Source: Pontixanthobacter gangjinensis (GTDB lineage Bacteria; Pseudomonadota; Alphaproteobacteria; Sphingomonadales; Sphingomonadaceae). Taken from it: a DNA stretch of 64,000 nt. The DNA is taken from positions 496,001-560,000 of the forward strand of contig NZ_WTYS01000001.1 in NCBI RefSeq assembly GCF_009827545.1, written 5' to 3'. Made by a program: the position numbers and the translations under genes. The first letter of the stretch is position 1. Every line of letters starts with the position of its first letter. Below are positions 45,555 to 53,251 of the stretch, in pieces. The notes beneath the pieces were generated by a model. It had not been told where the DNA came from and ran no database searches. It saw only the letters and a program-made list of their open reading frames with translations.

Positions 45555-46562
45555 CTAGCGACTTCCGGCCTGAACCGAGACTGAAGCTTCACCGCGTTCA
45601 GCGCCCGCTTGACCTTCCTGTGCAGCTAATTGCGATCTTTCAGCCAGCACTCTTGATGTGAAATCTGTGAGTGTGTCGGTGAAGCCGCGATCTCTGCGCC
45701 ACGGGCTCGCCAGCGCCAAAATTGGAGCGTTGTGGTCCATATCAGCGAACATCGCGGTTTCCACTTTACCGCCGTTTTGGGTGATAGCACGGGCTAATGC
45801 CGTGGTGTTGCGCGGCTTGACCACCGTGTCTTTCTCGCCTTGGACCAGCAGCATCGACGGGGCGTCCGCGCGAGCGAAATTAATTGGTTGCGTCGTCAAA
45901 GGATCATTCGCCCCGCCAAATGCCAGCTTGGTCGAATCTGCAGTGAAAGGGTGGAAATCATAAGGGCCCGACAGGCCGATAATTCCCGCAATTGCCTCGG
46001 TGCCCAGCCCTTCGCGGCCCAGCCATTGCCGGTCGAGGCCCAGCATAGCGACATTATACGCGCCAGCCGAATGTCCAGATATGAAAATTGCCTCAGGATC
46101 GCCGCCAAATTTGGCAATATTGGCTGTCGTCCATGCGACTGCCTTCGCGCTGTCTTCCAGCATTGCGGGGAAGACACCGTCCGGGCCAAGCCGATATCCG
46201 GCCAGCACGACAACATAGCCTTCTGGCGCCAATCCGCGTGCAAGGAAGCCGTAATCGTCAATGTCGCCGCTGCGCCAGCCTCCACCATGGATGAAAAGGA
46301 AGACCGGCTTGGCCGCCGCAGTATCCGAACCAATGGCAGCAGCGCTGTAGACGGTCAGTTTCTGCTTGGCATGATCGCCCAGACTTTCCGTATGCACCAG
46401 CGAAACGTCGCGCGAACCGCCAGTGATACGGTCGACTGTATCAAGGACTTTGGGCCCGTTGCGTCCGATGGAATAATTGAGTGCCAGCGCCGCCGCGCCC
46501 AACAACACAATGACGATTAACAAAAGCCATCCCATTCGCCGCAATCCTCTTCGTCCTATCAT
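45555..46562 (-). CDS. Alpha/beta hydrolase (HSL/BD-FAE-type esterase)
   Basis: A 335-residue hydrolase with an N-terminal membrane anchor (WLLLIVIVLLGAAALALNY), the oxyanion motif FIHGGGWRSGD and the nucleophile elbow ISGHSAGAYN. The C-terminal tail is Ala/Gln-rich. It starts one base after the App1 gene ends and is followed after 9 bp by the M48-TPR gene, so it belongs to the same transcript. The substrate is unknown. Confidence 0.85.
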   Translation of the reverse strand: MIGRRGLRRMGWLLLIVIVLLGAAALALNYSIGRNGPKVLDTVDRITGGSRDVSLVHTESLGDHAKQKLTVYSAAAIGSDTAAAKPVFLFIHGGGWRSGDIDDYGFLARGLAPEGYVVVLAGYRLGPDGVFPAMLEDSAKAVAWTTANIAKFGGDPEAIFISGHSAGAYNVAMLGLDRQWLGREGLGTEAIAGIIGLSGPYDFHPFTADSTKLAFGGANDPLTTQPINFARADAPSMLLVQGEKDTVVKPRNTTALARAITQNGGKVETAMFADMDHNAPILALASPWRRDRGFTDTLTDFTSRVLAERSQLAAQEGQAGAERGEASVSVQAGSR

Positions 46563-47669
46563 CTAATCTGCCTTCAGTTTTGACTCGATTGTTTCGACGA
46601 TGTGCGTTGCATCGCTGTCCTTGTCTAGCCCGGTAGCATTGAGGAACTCTTCGCCAGTCGAAAAATCGGGGCCGAGCCAAAGGGGCACTTCCGAGGCCTC
46701 GATATTTGCCTTGGCTAATGCCTCTTCGGGTGAAAATTGCTCGCCTGCGGTGCGGATAAAGATTGCTGCTATGCGATCAGGATAATCGGTCACGATGCCA
46801 TTAAAGGCAGTAAGGTCACCCTGCGTATCATCACCAATAAGGGCGAATTGCATCGCTGGGTAGGTGGCAAGAATTTTCTCGATTGCGCGGCGTTTATGCG
46901 CGCCATGGCTTCCTGAACCAAATGTTTCGCGGTTCAGGCCCCAGTCGCGTAAAGCTATCGGGCCAAGCGGCAGACCGCGTACTTTCTTATAGGCCACGAG
47001 GTAGGAATAGAGGTTCCACGGGCTAGATGAAACGTAGAAGAAGGGCCGATCTGTTGGCGCCGGGTGCTCATCGGATGATCGCCTTAAGCCGGGCATTGGA
47101 GGAGCATTGCCGCCAAGCGCATTGTAGAAAATATCCGCGTCAGGAACTTGAGCCCTCTCCTCAGGCATTTGCGCGAGCACGCGCTTCCAATTTCGCAAGA
47201 TTGCCCGGACATTGCCGGTAATGCCGGTTTCAATAATCGTATCGTCAATATCTGAAATCACGCCCAATTGGGTGCCTTCGCCGGGTGCGAGCACATGCCC
47301 GTTGACCGATTGTGATGAAGCGCCGTCATTCCAATGAAGCGAAACAGCTTCCCATGTGGGAGCTGGCGGGAATCGCCAGTCGTCCAACTCTATCTCGAAC
47401 CGAACGAATCCTTCGGCGTCGGTAGTTGCTAAATGGCTATGTGCCGCCCCCTTTGGGCAGGTCAATTGCAGAGTAACAGGCAAGCCTGGCACCTCGTGCG
47501 AGACGAATTGGGAGATCATGGTACGCATTGCTTGTCTGCGGCCACCGGCGGCAAACTTGGCCTTCGCCGAGCGCAAAGCGCGGCCCGAGACATGGAGCGT
47601 GGTTTGGCTGCGATACCCGAAATAGGGCTCGACGCGGACCGGATGGTTGGAAAACGGGTATGGGGGCAT
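46563..47669 (-). CDS. App1-family phosphatase (DUF2183)
   Basis: A 368-residue protein with the App1 (DUF2183) domain; the yeast relative is a phosphatidate phosphatase. The HAD-like motif is VISDIDDTIIETGITG, followed by RPFFYVSSSPWNLYSYL and IGDDTQGDLTAFNGIV. The N-terminal domain (HVSGRALRSAK, GLPVTLQLTCP) is beta-rich. It heads the run App1, esterase, M48-TPR, DsbA, M48-PDZ, and may act on membrane lipids. Confidence 0.85.
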   Translation of the reverse strand: MPPYPFSNHPVRVEPYFGYRSQTTLHVSGRALRSAKAKFAAGGRRQAMRTMISQFVSHEVPGLPVTLQLTCPKGAAHSHLATTDAEGFVRFEIELDDWRFPPAPTWEAVSLHWNDGASSQSVNGHVLAPGEGTQLGVISDIDDTIIETGITGNVRAILRNWKRVLAQMPEERAQVPDADIFYNALGGNAPPMPGLRRSSDEHPAPTDRPFFYVSSSPWNLYSYLVAYKKVRGLPLGPIALRDWGLNRETFGSGSHGAHKRRAIEKILATYPAMQFALIGDDTQGDLTAFNGIVTDYPDRIAAIFIRTAGEQFSPEEALAKANIEASEVPLWLGPDFSTGEEFLNATGLDKDSDATHIVETIESKLKAD

Positions 47670-47724
47670 TGCCCCGCGCTAGCGGTTGGCGGGGAAGCCG
47701 CAAAGTCTCAATTGATTGAAGAGA

Positions 47725-49506
47725 CTAGAGGAGCACCTTGCGAGCGACCCTTTCCACCAACGGAATATCGTCCGAAACTTCGCCCAGCATAACAATTTCA
47801 CCATTTTCAAGCCGTCGGATCAGCACAACACCGAATTCGGCACCTTGTGGGTTAATAGAATCGAGTGATTGCCCTTCCAGCTCCCGCAATTTCTTGGCGA
47901 TGGATGCTCTTGGTGCGTCGGTCGGCTCGACCTGCTGGCCACTTTCTTCCTTACGGATACGGCGTTCGGTTTGAACAACGGCTTTGAGGCCGCCTTCGGC
48001 CTTCGACAGAAAGGCTGATAATTGACCGCGCTCGATGCCGACACGCTGTGCGTGGGAAAGAACTGAAGCGTATTCTGTCAACCGGGTTTTGTCATAGTCG
48101 GCCCCGAAAACGAGCTTAACCACAGGGGTCATCGGCGCCCGTTCCTGAATCGTCAGGCCATTTTCGGCGATAAGCTCCTCAAATTCCTCAGGAGATTCTT
48201 GCGCGGCGAGGCTGACATCATAAGCGCGGCCAACTGCTGCATAGAGGTTTGCGCGAGTGCGGTCTTCAGAGGTGCGTGCGGCCTGAGCCAATTCGCGCGC
48301 CTCGGCCAAGCAATCATGAAGCCCGGCTTCTGGATCCAATTCGGCTGACACCTCAATAATTGGTTCAATTTCAGTAGGCGCCTCGTCGGCGCTGGGCCCT
48401 GCTGCTGCGGCCCTCCGATTGTCTTCGACAATCTGATCGACCGATCTTAGCAGCGGGTTGCTGGGCAGATTCATTTCCCAATCGCCGTCCTCTGCAGAGA
48501 AATCCTGATCCTGATCTGCGGCGCTCGGTTTTGCCATGCCGCGGGGCTGGATTAGCGAGGCAAGGCGCGCAACGACAGCATTGTCATCATCTTCAATCGT
48601 CCCGGCTTCATATTCATCACCCTCGCATTCATCGTATTCGTATTCGTCTTCTTCGTCTTCTTCATTCTCGTCATATTCGGAATCATAATCGGCGGCGGCT
48701 TCGTTTGCTTCAGCAAGCTCGCCCGTCCCAAATGCGGGAGCAGGGAAGGCATCGTCGTTAGCGTCTTCAAGGTGGATGCTATCGCTTAACGGTATATCGG
48801 AAACTGGGTCGGGCAATGCTGTGCTCGGTCCATCCGCCCAATCTGTAACCGGGTCTGTTTCACGCGCCGAATCTTCCTCATCATCTTCGATGCCAGATTC
48901 AGCATCGGTGGCATCGAGAGCCTGGTCGATTTCAAGCAGCAGTTCATCTGTAGTGATCTGATCAGCCAGTTCTTTCCAGTTGATCACGCCATAGATAAAA
49001 TCGATTGTTTCGCCATCGCTAGAATATGGCAGCAGGATTCCGCGATACGCAATAGTTGAAGATCGCTGATTCACGAATTCCGCCTCGAAGCCGATTGGGG
49101 CCTGATTCGCCAGAATTTGCATATAGTGATCGGTAATCCGGCTAAGCAAAGAACGGCTTGGCACATCGGAAAGCTGCGAAATTTCTACGTCTGTACCGCA
49201 TTCGCCGGCCAATTCTTTACCCAAATAAAGGATCGCCGGATCTTCAATTCCAGAAGTGAAATCAAGCAAAACACTGTATGGGCCGAAATCGGGCAAGTCG
49301 GCAGGTTCAAGGTCTTCAATCGAGGGAAAATTGCGATCATCGAGCAAGCTCGCCCAATGATTGTAAGCGCGCACCTGCATCCGGCGCTCGTCCGAGCCAA
49401 TCGCCGTGGGCGGCAATTCACGGGCCGTTTCATCATCGGCACCATCGAAGTCGTCATCGACGTCATAGCTGTCGGTCGATCCGAAATTTCCGCGTAGCGT
49501 ATCCAT
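47725..49506 (-). CDS. PAS-domain protein with long acidic linker
   Basis: A 593-residue protein in three parts. Residues 40-185 form a PAS-like domain (YNHWASLLDDRNFPSIEDLE, SVLLDFTSGIEDPAILYLG, GVINWKELADQI). Residues 200-370 are a very acidic, low-complexity linker with a run of Glu, Asp and Tyr. The C-terminal 220 residues are helical (DCLAEARELAQAARTSEDR, LRELEGQSLDSINPQGAEFG) and end in a small beta domain. No catalytic domain is recognised. It may be a scaffold or signalling adaptor. Confidence 0.7.
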   Translation of the reverse strand: MDTLRGNFGSTDSYDVDDDFDGADDETARELPPTAIGSDERRMQVRAYNHWASLLDDRNFPSIEDLEPADLPDFGPYSVLLDFTSGIEDPAILYLGKELAGECGTDVEISQLSDVPSRSLLSRITDHYMQILANQAPIGFEAEFVNQRSSTIAYRGILLPYSSDGETIDFIYGVINWKELADQITTDELLLEIDQALDATDAESGIEDDEEDSARETDPVTDWADGPSTALPDPVSDIPLSDSIHLEDANDDAFPAPAFGTGELAEANEAAADYDSEYDENEEDEEDEYEYDECEGDEYEAGTIEDDDNAVVARLASLIQPRGMAKPSAADQDQDFSAEDGDWEMNLPSNPLLRSVDQIVEDNRRAAAAGPSADEAPTEIEPIIEVSAELDPEAGLHDCLAEARELAQAARTSEDRTRANLYAAVGRAYDVSLAAQESPEEFEELIAENGLTIQERAPMTPVVKLVFGADYDKTRLTEYASVLSHAQRVGIERGQLSAFLSKAEGGLKAVVQTERRIRKEESGQQVEPTDAPRASIAKKLRELEGQSLDSINPQGAEFGVVLIRRLENGEIVMLGEVSDDIPLVERVARKVLL

Positions 49507-49667
49507 GGCCCCAAAAGCCCCCTTGGTCTTAGTTCAAGGAGCCTTATGAGGCTGCGTGGTAAACAAGTTGTTAATGTAAACTGCCGAAATGGCGCCTAAA
49601 ATGCCTGTTATCACTCGGCATTTGCGCTGTTTGTTCGCGACGTCACGACATTCGAATCATGCCTTGG

Positions 49668-50135
49668 CTAAAGCATATATCGCATACGAATGGTTTGGGT
49701 CTGATCGGTGGCAGTGACGTCAAAAGCAGCGGCACTGAATTTCGGCGGCCCCATGCTAACCTTGGCGTCACGCGAAAATCCGTAGCCTTCTGTCGGCATC
49801 ATCATCAGCGCGCGGTCGGCTTTGCCATTGTTGTTTTCGTCATGCAGCAAGGCAATTGCATAGCGGCCAGGTTTTACGCCTTTAAAAGTCAGCGTGACGC
49901 TGGATTGGGCGGAGACCACGACACTATATGCATTCACATCGCCCCGGCATTTGGGAAATTGCTTGGGATTGGTAGTCATACATGCCCGAACCACGCCGTT
50001 ACTGTTCCGCAAATCGTTGACAGTCACTTTGACTGAACCCGTGTCGCGCGGTGTGTTGCCTGCTAGCAGGAGAGTTGCGCTGCCCAGCAGGCCTATCGCG
50101 CAAATGCGTCCGAGATGCCCTTGTCGGTCCCGCAT
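49668..50135 (-). CDS. DUF2141 family exported protein
   Basis: A 155-residue protein with a signal segment (ICAIGLLGSATLLLAG) and a DUF2141 domain (VKVTVNDLRNSNGVVRACM, VKPGRYAIALLHDENNNGK, PTEGYGFSRDAK), a small beta sandwich of unknown role common beside carotenoid or fatty acid hydroxylase genes in sphingomonads. The preferred start at 50135 makes it overlap the hydroxylase gene end by 43 bp; an upstream start is possible. Confidence 0.75.
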   Translation of the reverse strand: MRDRQGHLGRICAIGLLGSATLLLAGNTPRDTGSVKVTVNDLRNSNGVVRACMTTNPKQFPKCRGDVNAYSVVVSAQSSVTLTFKGVKPGRYAIALLHDENNNGKADRALMMMPTEGYGFSRDAKVSMGPPKFSAAAFDVTATDQTQTIRMRYML

Positions 50136-50827
50136 ATGCGATCCCAGAATCGGAAATACAGTCCGTAATTGCATGTGTAAGCCTCGTGATGCCGCTGGTG
50201 ATGGCTGGCGGTTATCAGCCAGCCCCCCAACCGGGAATGAACAAGGGTGCGGGGAAACATTTCCCACCCCATGTGGTTAGTAACCCCCATGAGCGTCATA
50301 ATCGCGAGGACCAAGCCCAACATCGCGACATGGATAGGAATCACAAACACCAATGCCGGAATAACAATCGCTCCAGTTAATGCCTCTATCGGATGGAAGC
50401 TCATTGCTGCCCAAGCCGTTGGCGGGCGGCTGGCATGATGGACAGCATGTGCGATACGGAACAGTTTTGGCCGGTGCATCCAGCGATGCGTCCAGTAAAA
50501 CCACGTGTCATGCGCGAATAAGAACGCAAACAGCGACAATGGCAAATACCACAGCGGATAATCAGAGAAGTCGCTGTAGATCAGCGTCCAGCCCCGATTC
50601 TGCCACCCCCAAGCAATGATGCCGGCGGGAATGCCATAAACAGCTGCCGAAGCGAGCGACCAAAATATCTCTTTGCGAATTTGTGTATCAAGCGTTGCAT
50701 AAAGGCCGGGGCGCACATGCTTGGTTGCCCATGCGAATCCCCCGCTGGTGACCAGATAGCGGACAGCAACAATTGCGGTCATCGCGGCAGCTGAGATTAG
50801 CACTGAGGTCAATAATGGGCCGGTCAT
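50093..50827 (-). CDS. Sterol desaturase/fatty acid hydroxylase family protein
   Basis: A 244-residue di-iron membrane oxygenase with four hydrophobic segments and the three histidine clusters: HDTWFYWTHRWMH, HAVHH and SHHQRHH, plus FHPIEAL. Members hydroxylate fatty acids, sterols or carotenoids; the substrate here is not determined. It overlaps the DUF2141 gene downstream, and the two are probably co-transcribed. Confidence 0.87.
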   Translation of the reverse strand: MTGPLLTSVLISAAAMTAIVAVRYLVTSGGFAWATKHVRPGLYATLDTQIRKEIFWSLASAAVYGIPAGIIAWGWQNRGWTLIYSDFSDYPLWYLPLSLFAFLFAHDTWFYWTHRWMHRPKLFRIAHAVHHASRPPTAWAAMSFHPIEALTGAIVIPALVFVIPIHVAMLGLVLAIMTLMGVTNHMGWEMFPRTLVHSRLGGWLITASHHQRHHEAYTCNYGLYFRFWDRICGTDKGISDAFAR

Positions 50828-50874
50828 AGAAAGCCTTATGCCGCAGTCGTGATGCTAACGACAGAGGCTATTTC

Positions 50875-51369
50875 TCAGCTTTCTCGACGCGCCAATCCAT
50901 CGGGGTCAATTGCTAATGCCTGACGGCGCAGGGCAGCGCGAGCCAGACGCTCCACTTCTACTTTCCGCCTAGCAGCGGCTAAAGGTCGTGTGGGTGCAGG
51001 ACGGATTATCTCGGCATCATACCCATCTGCAACAACCACGCCGCAGCAATCTGGCAGAAAGCCTTCTCCATTCAGCGGGCTGCCATCCAATTCAGGGGGA
51101 ATGCCCCAATAAAAGCGGTCGCAATAATCGAGGTAGTCGGGCCATTTGCTATCACCCAACAAATCCGCACGGCTGACTTTGATTTCAACAATAATGATTT
51201 GCCCCTTGGGATCGATTCCCATCAGATCTGCGCGGCGATTATTCCGCAAAGGCATTTCGGGCAGGCACCAGATATCATTGCGACCAAATAGCCGCATGAT
51301 CCCGCGTGCGACTTGTACAGCGCTGGAGGATGGAGTCACTGAAGCGAGCGCGATAGTCTGTTCGGCCAT
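50875..51369 (-). CDS. mmcB: MmcB-family DNA repair protein
   Basis: A 164-residue protein of the MmcB family, an alphaproteobacterial PD-(D/E)XK-like putative nuclease tied to the DNA damage response in Caulobacter. The core reads CLPEMPLRNNRRADLMGID then IIIVEIKVSRADLLGDSKWPDY; the D...E-x-K residues are intact. Start at ATG 51369; a start at 51387 is possible. It lies 47 bp from the hydroxylase gene start, which is on the same strand. Confidence 0.85.
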   Translation of the reverse strand: MAEQTIALASVTPSSSAVQVARGIMRLFGRNDIWCLPEMPLRNNRRADLMGIDPKGQIIIVEIKVSRADLLGDSKWPDYLDYCDRFYWGIPPELDGSPLNGEGFLPDCCGVVVADGYDAEIIRPAPTRPLAAARRKVEVERLARAALRRQALAIDPDGLARRES

Positions 51370-51434
51370 CGGCAAGCATTGGAACATAGCAAGAACTTGG
51401 TCAAGCTCATATCTAGGGACTTTGGTAGTTTAAG

Positions 51435-51836
51435 CTACGCTGATCGCCTCGGGCCCATTGCCCCCTGTTCCGGAAGCAATCCGAGAACTGCTTCACGAGC
51501 AGCATGATATTCACGCCATAAAGTCAAGGCAGGAGAGGTCGCATCCTGGCCCCGCGCATTGGTTGCCAGCAACGCAGCCAACCCTGGTTGCATCATCGCC
51601 GCGATATCACCAACATGATTTTTTGCGAGTTCCTGCCGCCACCCCTCAGCATCCTTTATCAGCGCCGGAAAATTGCGGATGTTCTGAGCGGCCTGTTCCG
51701 GCTCAAGCCCGGCCAGCATCGCAACAGCGGCTGCAGCATCCTGCACAGCGGCCCATTGGCGGCTAAGCTGATTGCTCTCCTGCCTTGCAGGGTCAGCACC
51801 TATGCGGGGGCGTGATTCGGGGAAGCGGGGTTCCAT
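51435..51836 (-). CDS. Hypothetical protein
   Basis: A 133-residue soluble protein, helical and Ala-rich (AAVAMLAGLEPEQAAQNIRN), without a signal or recognised family. ATG at 51836 is taken; a TTG at 51857 is in frame. It precedes mmcB on the same strand with a 65-bp gap. Confidence 0.5.
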   Translation of the reverse strand: MEPRFPESRPRIGADPARQESNQLSRQWAAVQDAAAAVAMLAGLEPEQAAQNIRNFPALIKDAEGWRQELAKNHVGDIAAMMQPGLAALLATNARGQDATSPALTLWREYHAAREAVLGLLPEQGAMGPRRSA

Positions 51837-51912
51837 AGAGCCTGCGCTACAGCCCAACCGCTTGCTAAATCGCTAATGAATCCAAAAAATCAATTGGTGT
51901 TTGAGTGTTGGC

Positions 51913-52872
51913 CTAGGTCTGCAGCCAGGTCTCGGGTCCATAATCGAACGCGGCGGCAACCCCCTCGGTTACTCTTCGGATGCGCGATACTTCGCCGGGG
52001 TGCAGCCGTCCCCGCCACTTATTTAAGGCAAGCAAGCCATCGCGGCGTATATAGGATCCGCCTTTGTCAAAATCAGCGGGACCTGAAGTGAAATTTTCCG
52101 TGATAAACTGATCGATATCGTCGCTGCGCGTTGCTCCCGAAAAGGCCAATAGCCGGTTCACCGCCACATCAGTTGTCTGCACAATCTCGTCCTGCCGCAC
52201 GATGCAGGTCAAATCGTTGCCCGAAAGATAACGATCCGCGAAACCATACAGCACACGCCATAGTAATGCTGCTTGATCGATCAGATCCCCTGAAGACTTG
52301 GCCATCATTCCGATGGCTTCTGCTTCATCGGGCATTGCTTCTAGCACTTGCGGCTGGAGCAAATTTGCGAAATCGAAGCCGTTGCCAGCTCTGATAAAGC
52401 TCTCGGCAAACGCGCATGGATGCCTGACTGTCAGGACAACGCGAATCTTGGCCAAGCGCTGCAAATCGCGCGCTGAAAACAGCAGGAAGGGGTCTTTGAT
52501 AATTGCGGGTTTCGGAGCGAGTATCATCGGCAATTTACGCTGAACATAGCGCGCGACTTGCAATGCATGCTCCGCTGACCGCACCCGGCCTGCGCGTCTC
52601 AATACTTCTCGCGAAATTCCCTTGCTCTGCATCGATAACAGCAAGAATTCACCCAGCGCGGGACTGCGCGCCTCATCATAGAATTCATACCAGTGTGTCG
52701 GTGCCAACGAATCATAGCTAAGCGTGGGCTGGGCATTTGTCGGCTCGTGCAGCAGGTGGAATTGGGGTGCCGAAGCCAACAAGCGCCCAATAAGTGTCGT
52801 CATCGAATAATGGCTGCCGGTCACGATGACCGAGGATCGCAGCAAGTCACTTTGCAGAATGTCGGCAGCCAT
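51913..52872 (-). CDS. Sulfotransferase-family protein
   Basis: A 319-residue protein with the PAPS 5'-phosphosulfate loop in a variant form, VIVTGSHYSMTTLIGRLLAS, and the 3'-phosphate region KIRVVLTVRHPCAFAESFIR. Such enzymes transfer sulfate from PAPS to sugars, lipids or proteins. The loop lacks the usual Gly-x-Gly-Lys/Arg-Ser arrangement, so activity is not certain. It is divergent from tRNA-Arg. Confidence 0.75.
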   Translation of the reverse strand: MAADILQSDLLRSSVIVTGSHYSMTTLIGRLLASAPQFHLLHEPTNAQPTLSYDSLAPTHWYEFYDEARSPALGEFLLLSMQSKGISREVLRRAGRVRSAEHALQVARYVQRKLPMILAPKPAIIKDPFLLFSARDLQRLAKIRVVLTVRHPCAFAESFIRAGNGFDFANLLQPQVLEAMPDEAEAIGMMAKSSGDLIDQAALLWRVLYGFADRYLSGNDLTCIVRQDEIVQTTDVAVNRLLAFSGATRSDDIDQFITENFTSGPADFDKGGSYIRRDGLLALNKWRGRLHPGEVSRIRRVTEGVAAAFDYGPETWLQT

Positions 52873-52970
52873 GGCCAACTCTATGCAGCCATCGATTACC
52901 CCGCAAGCACTACGTTTTGCCCTAGCAAGCCGCGACCCCCTTTGCTAAGCGCCGCCCCGCAACTGCATCA

Positions 52971-53047
<77 letters not shown>

Positions 53048-53081
53048 TAATTTCAATGACTTAGTTTGAGTGTTTAGGTTG

Positions 53082-53098
53082 CATACGTAATGCGTATG
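53082..53098. repeat. Small palindrome downstream of tRNA-Arg
   Basis: CATACG and CGTATG flank five bases (TAATG). It lies 35 bp past the tRNA, in a 204-bp gap that otherwise shows no gene. It could be a protein-binding site; the arms are too short for certainty. Confidence 0.35.
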
Positions 53099-53251
53099 GA
53101 AAACTACGGTATGAATCTAACATGGAGCTGCGCGCCTAATTTTTGTAGGTTCGCGCATGGTTGGCGAATTGCTCGGTTCCGACTTGTTCCATGGTTTATT
53201 CGAGTTCTGCGGCAAACATCTCACCGAATGACCTGTGTGCCGAAGTCGCTT

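Noticed and set aside
53048-53100. Attachment-site repeat of the tRNA 3-prime end
   Set aside because: I found no second copy of the CTCTCGGGTGCACCA stretch in the window, so an att pair cannot be shown.
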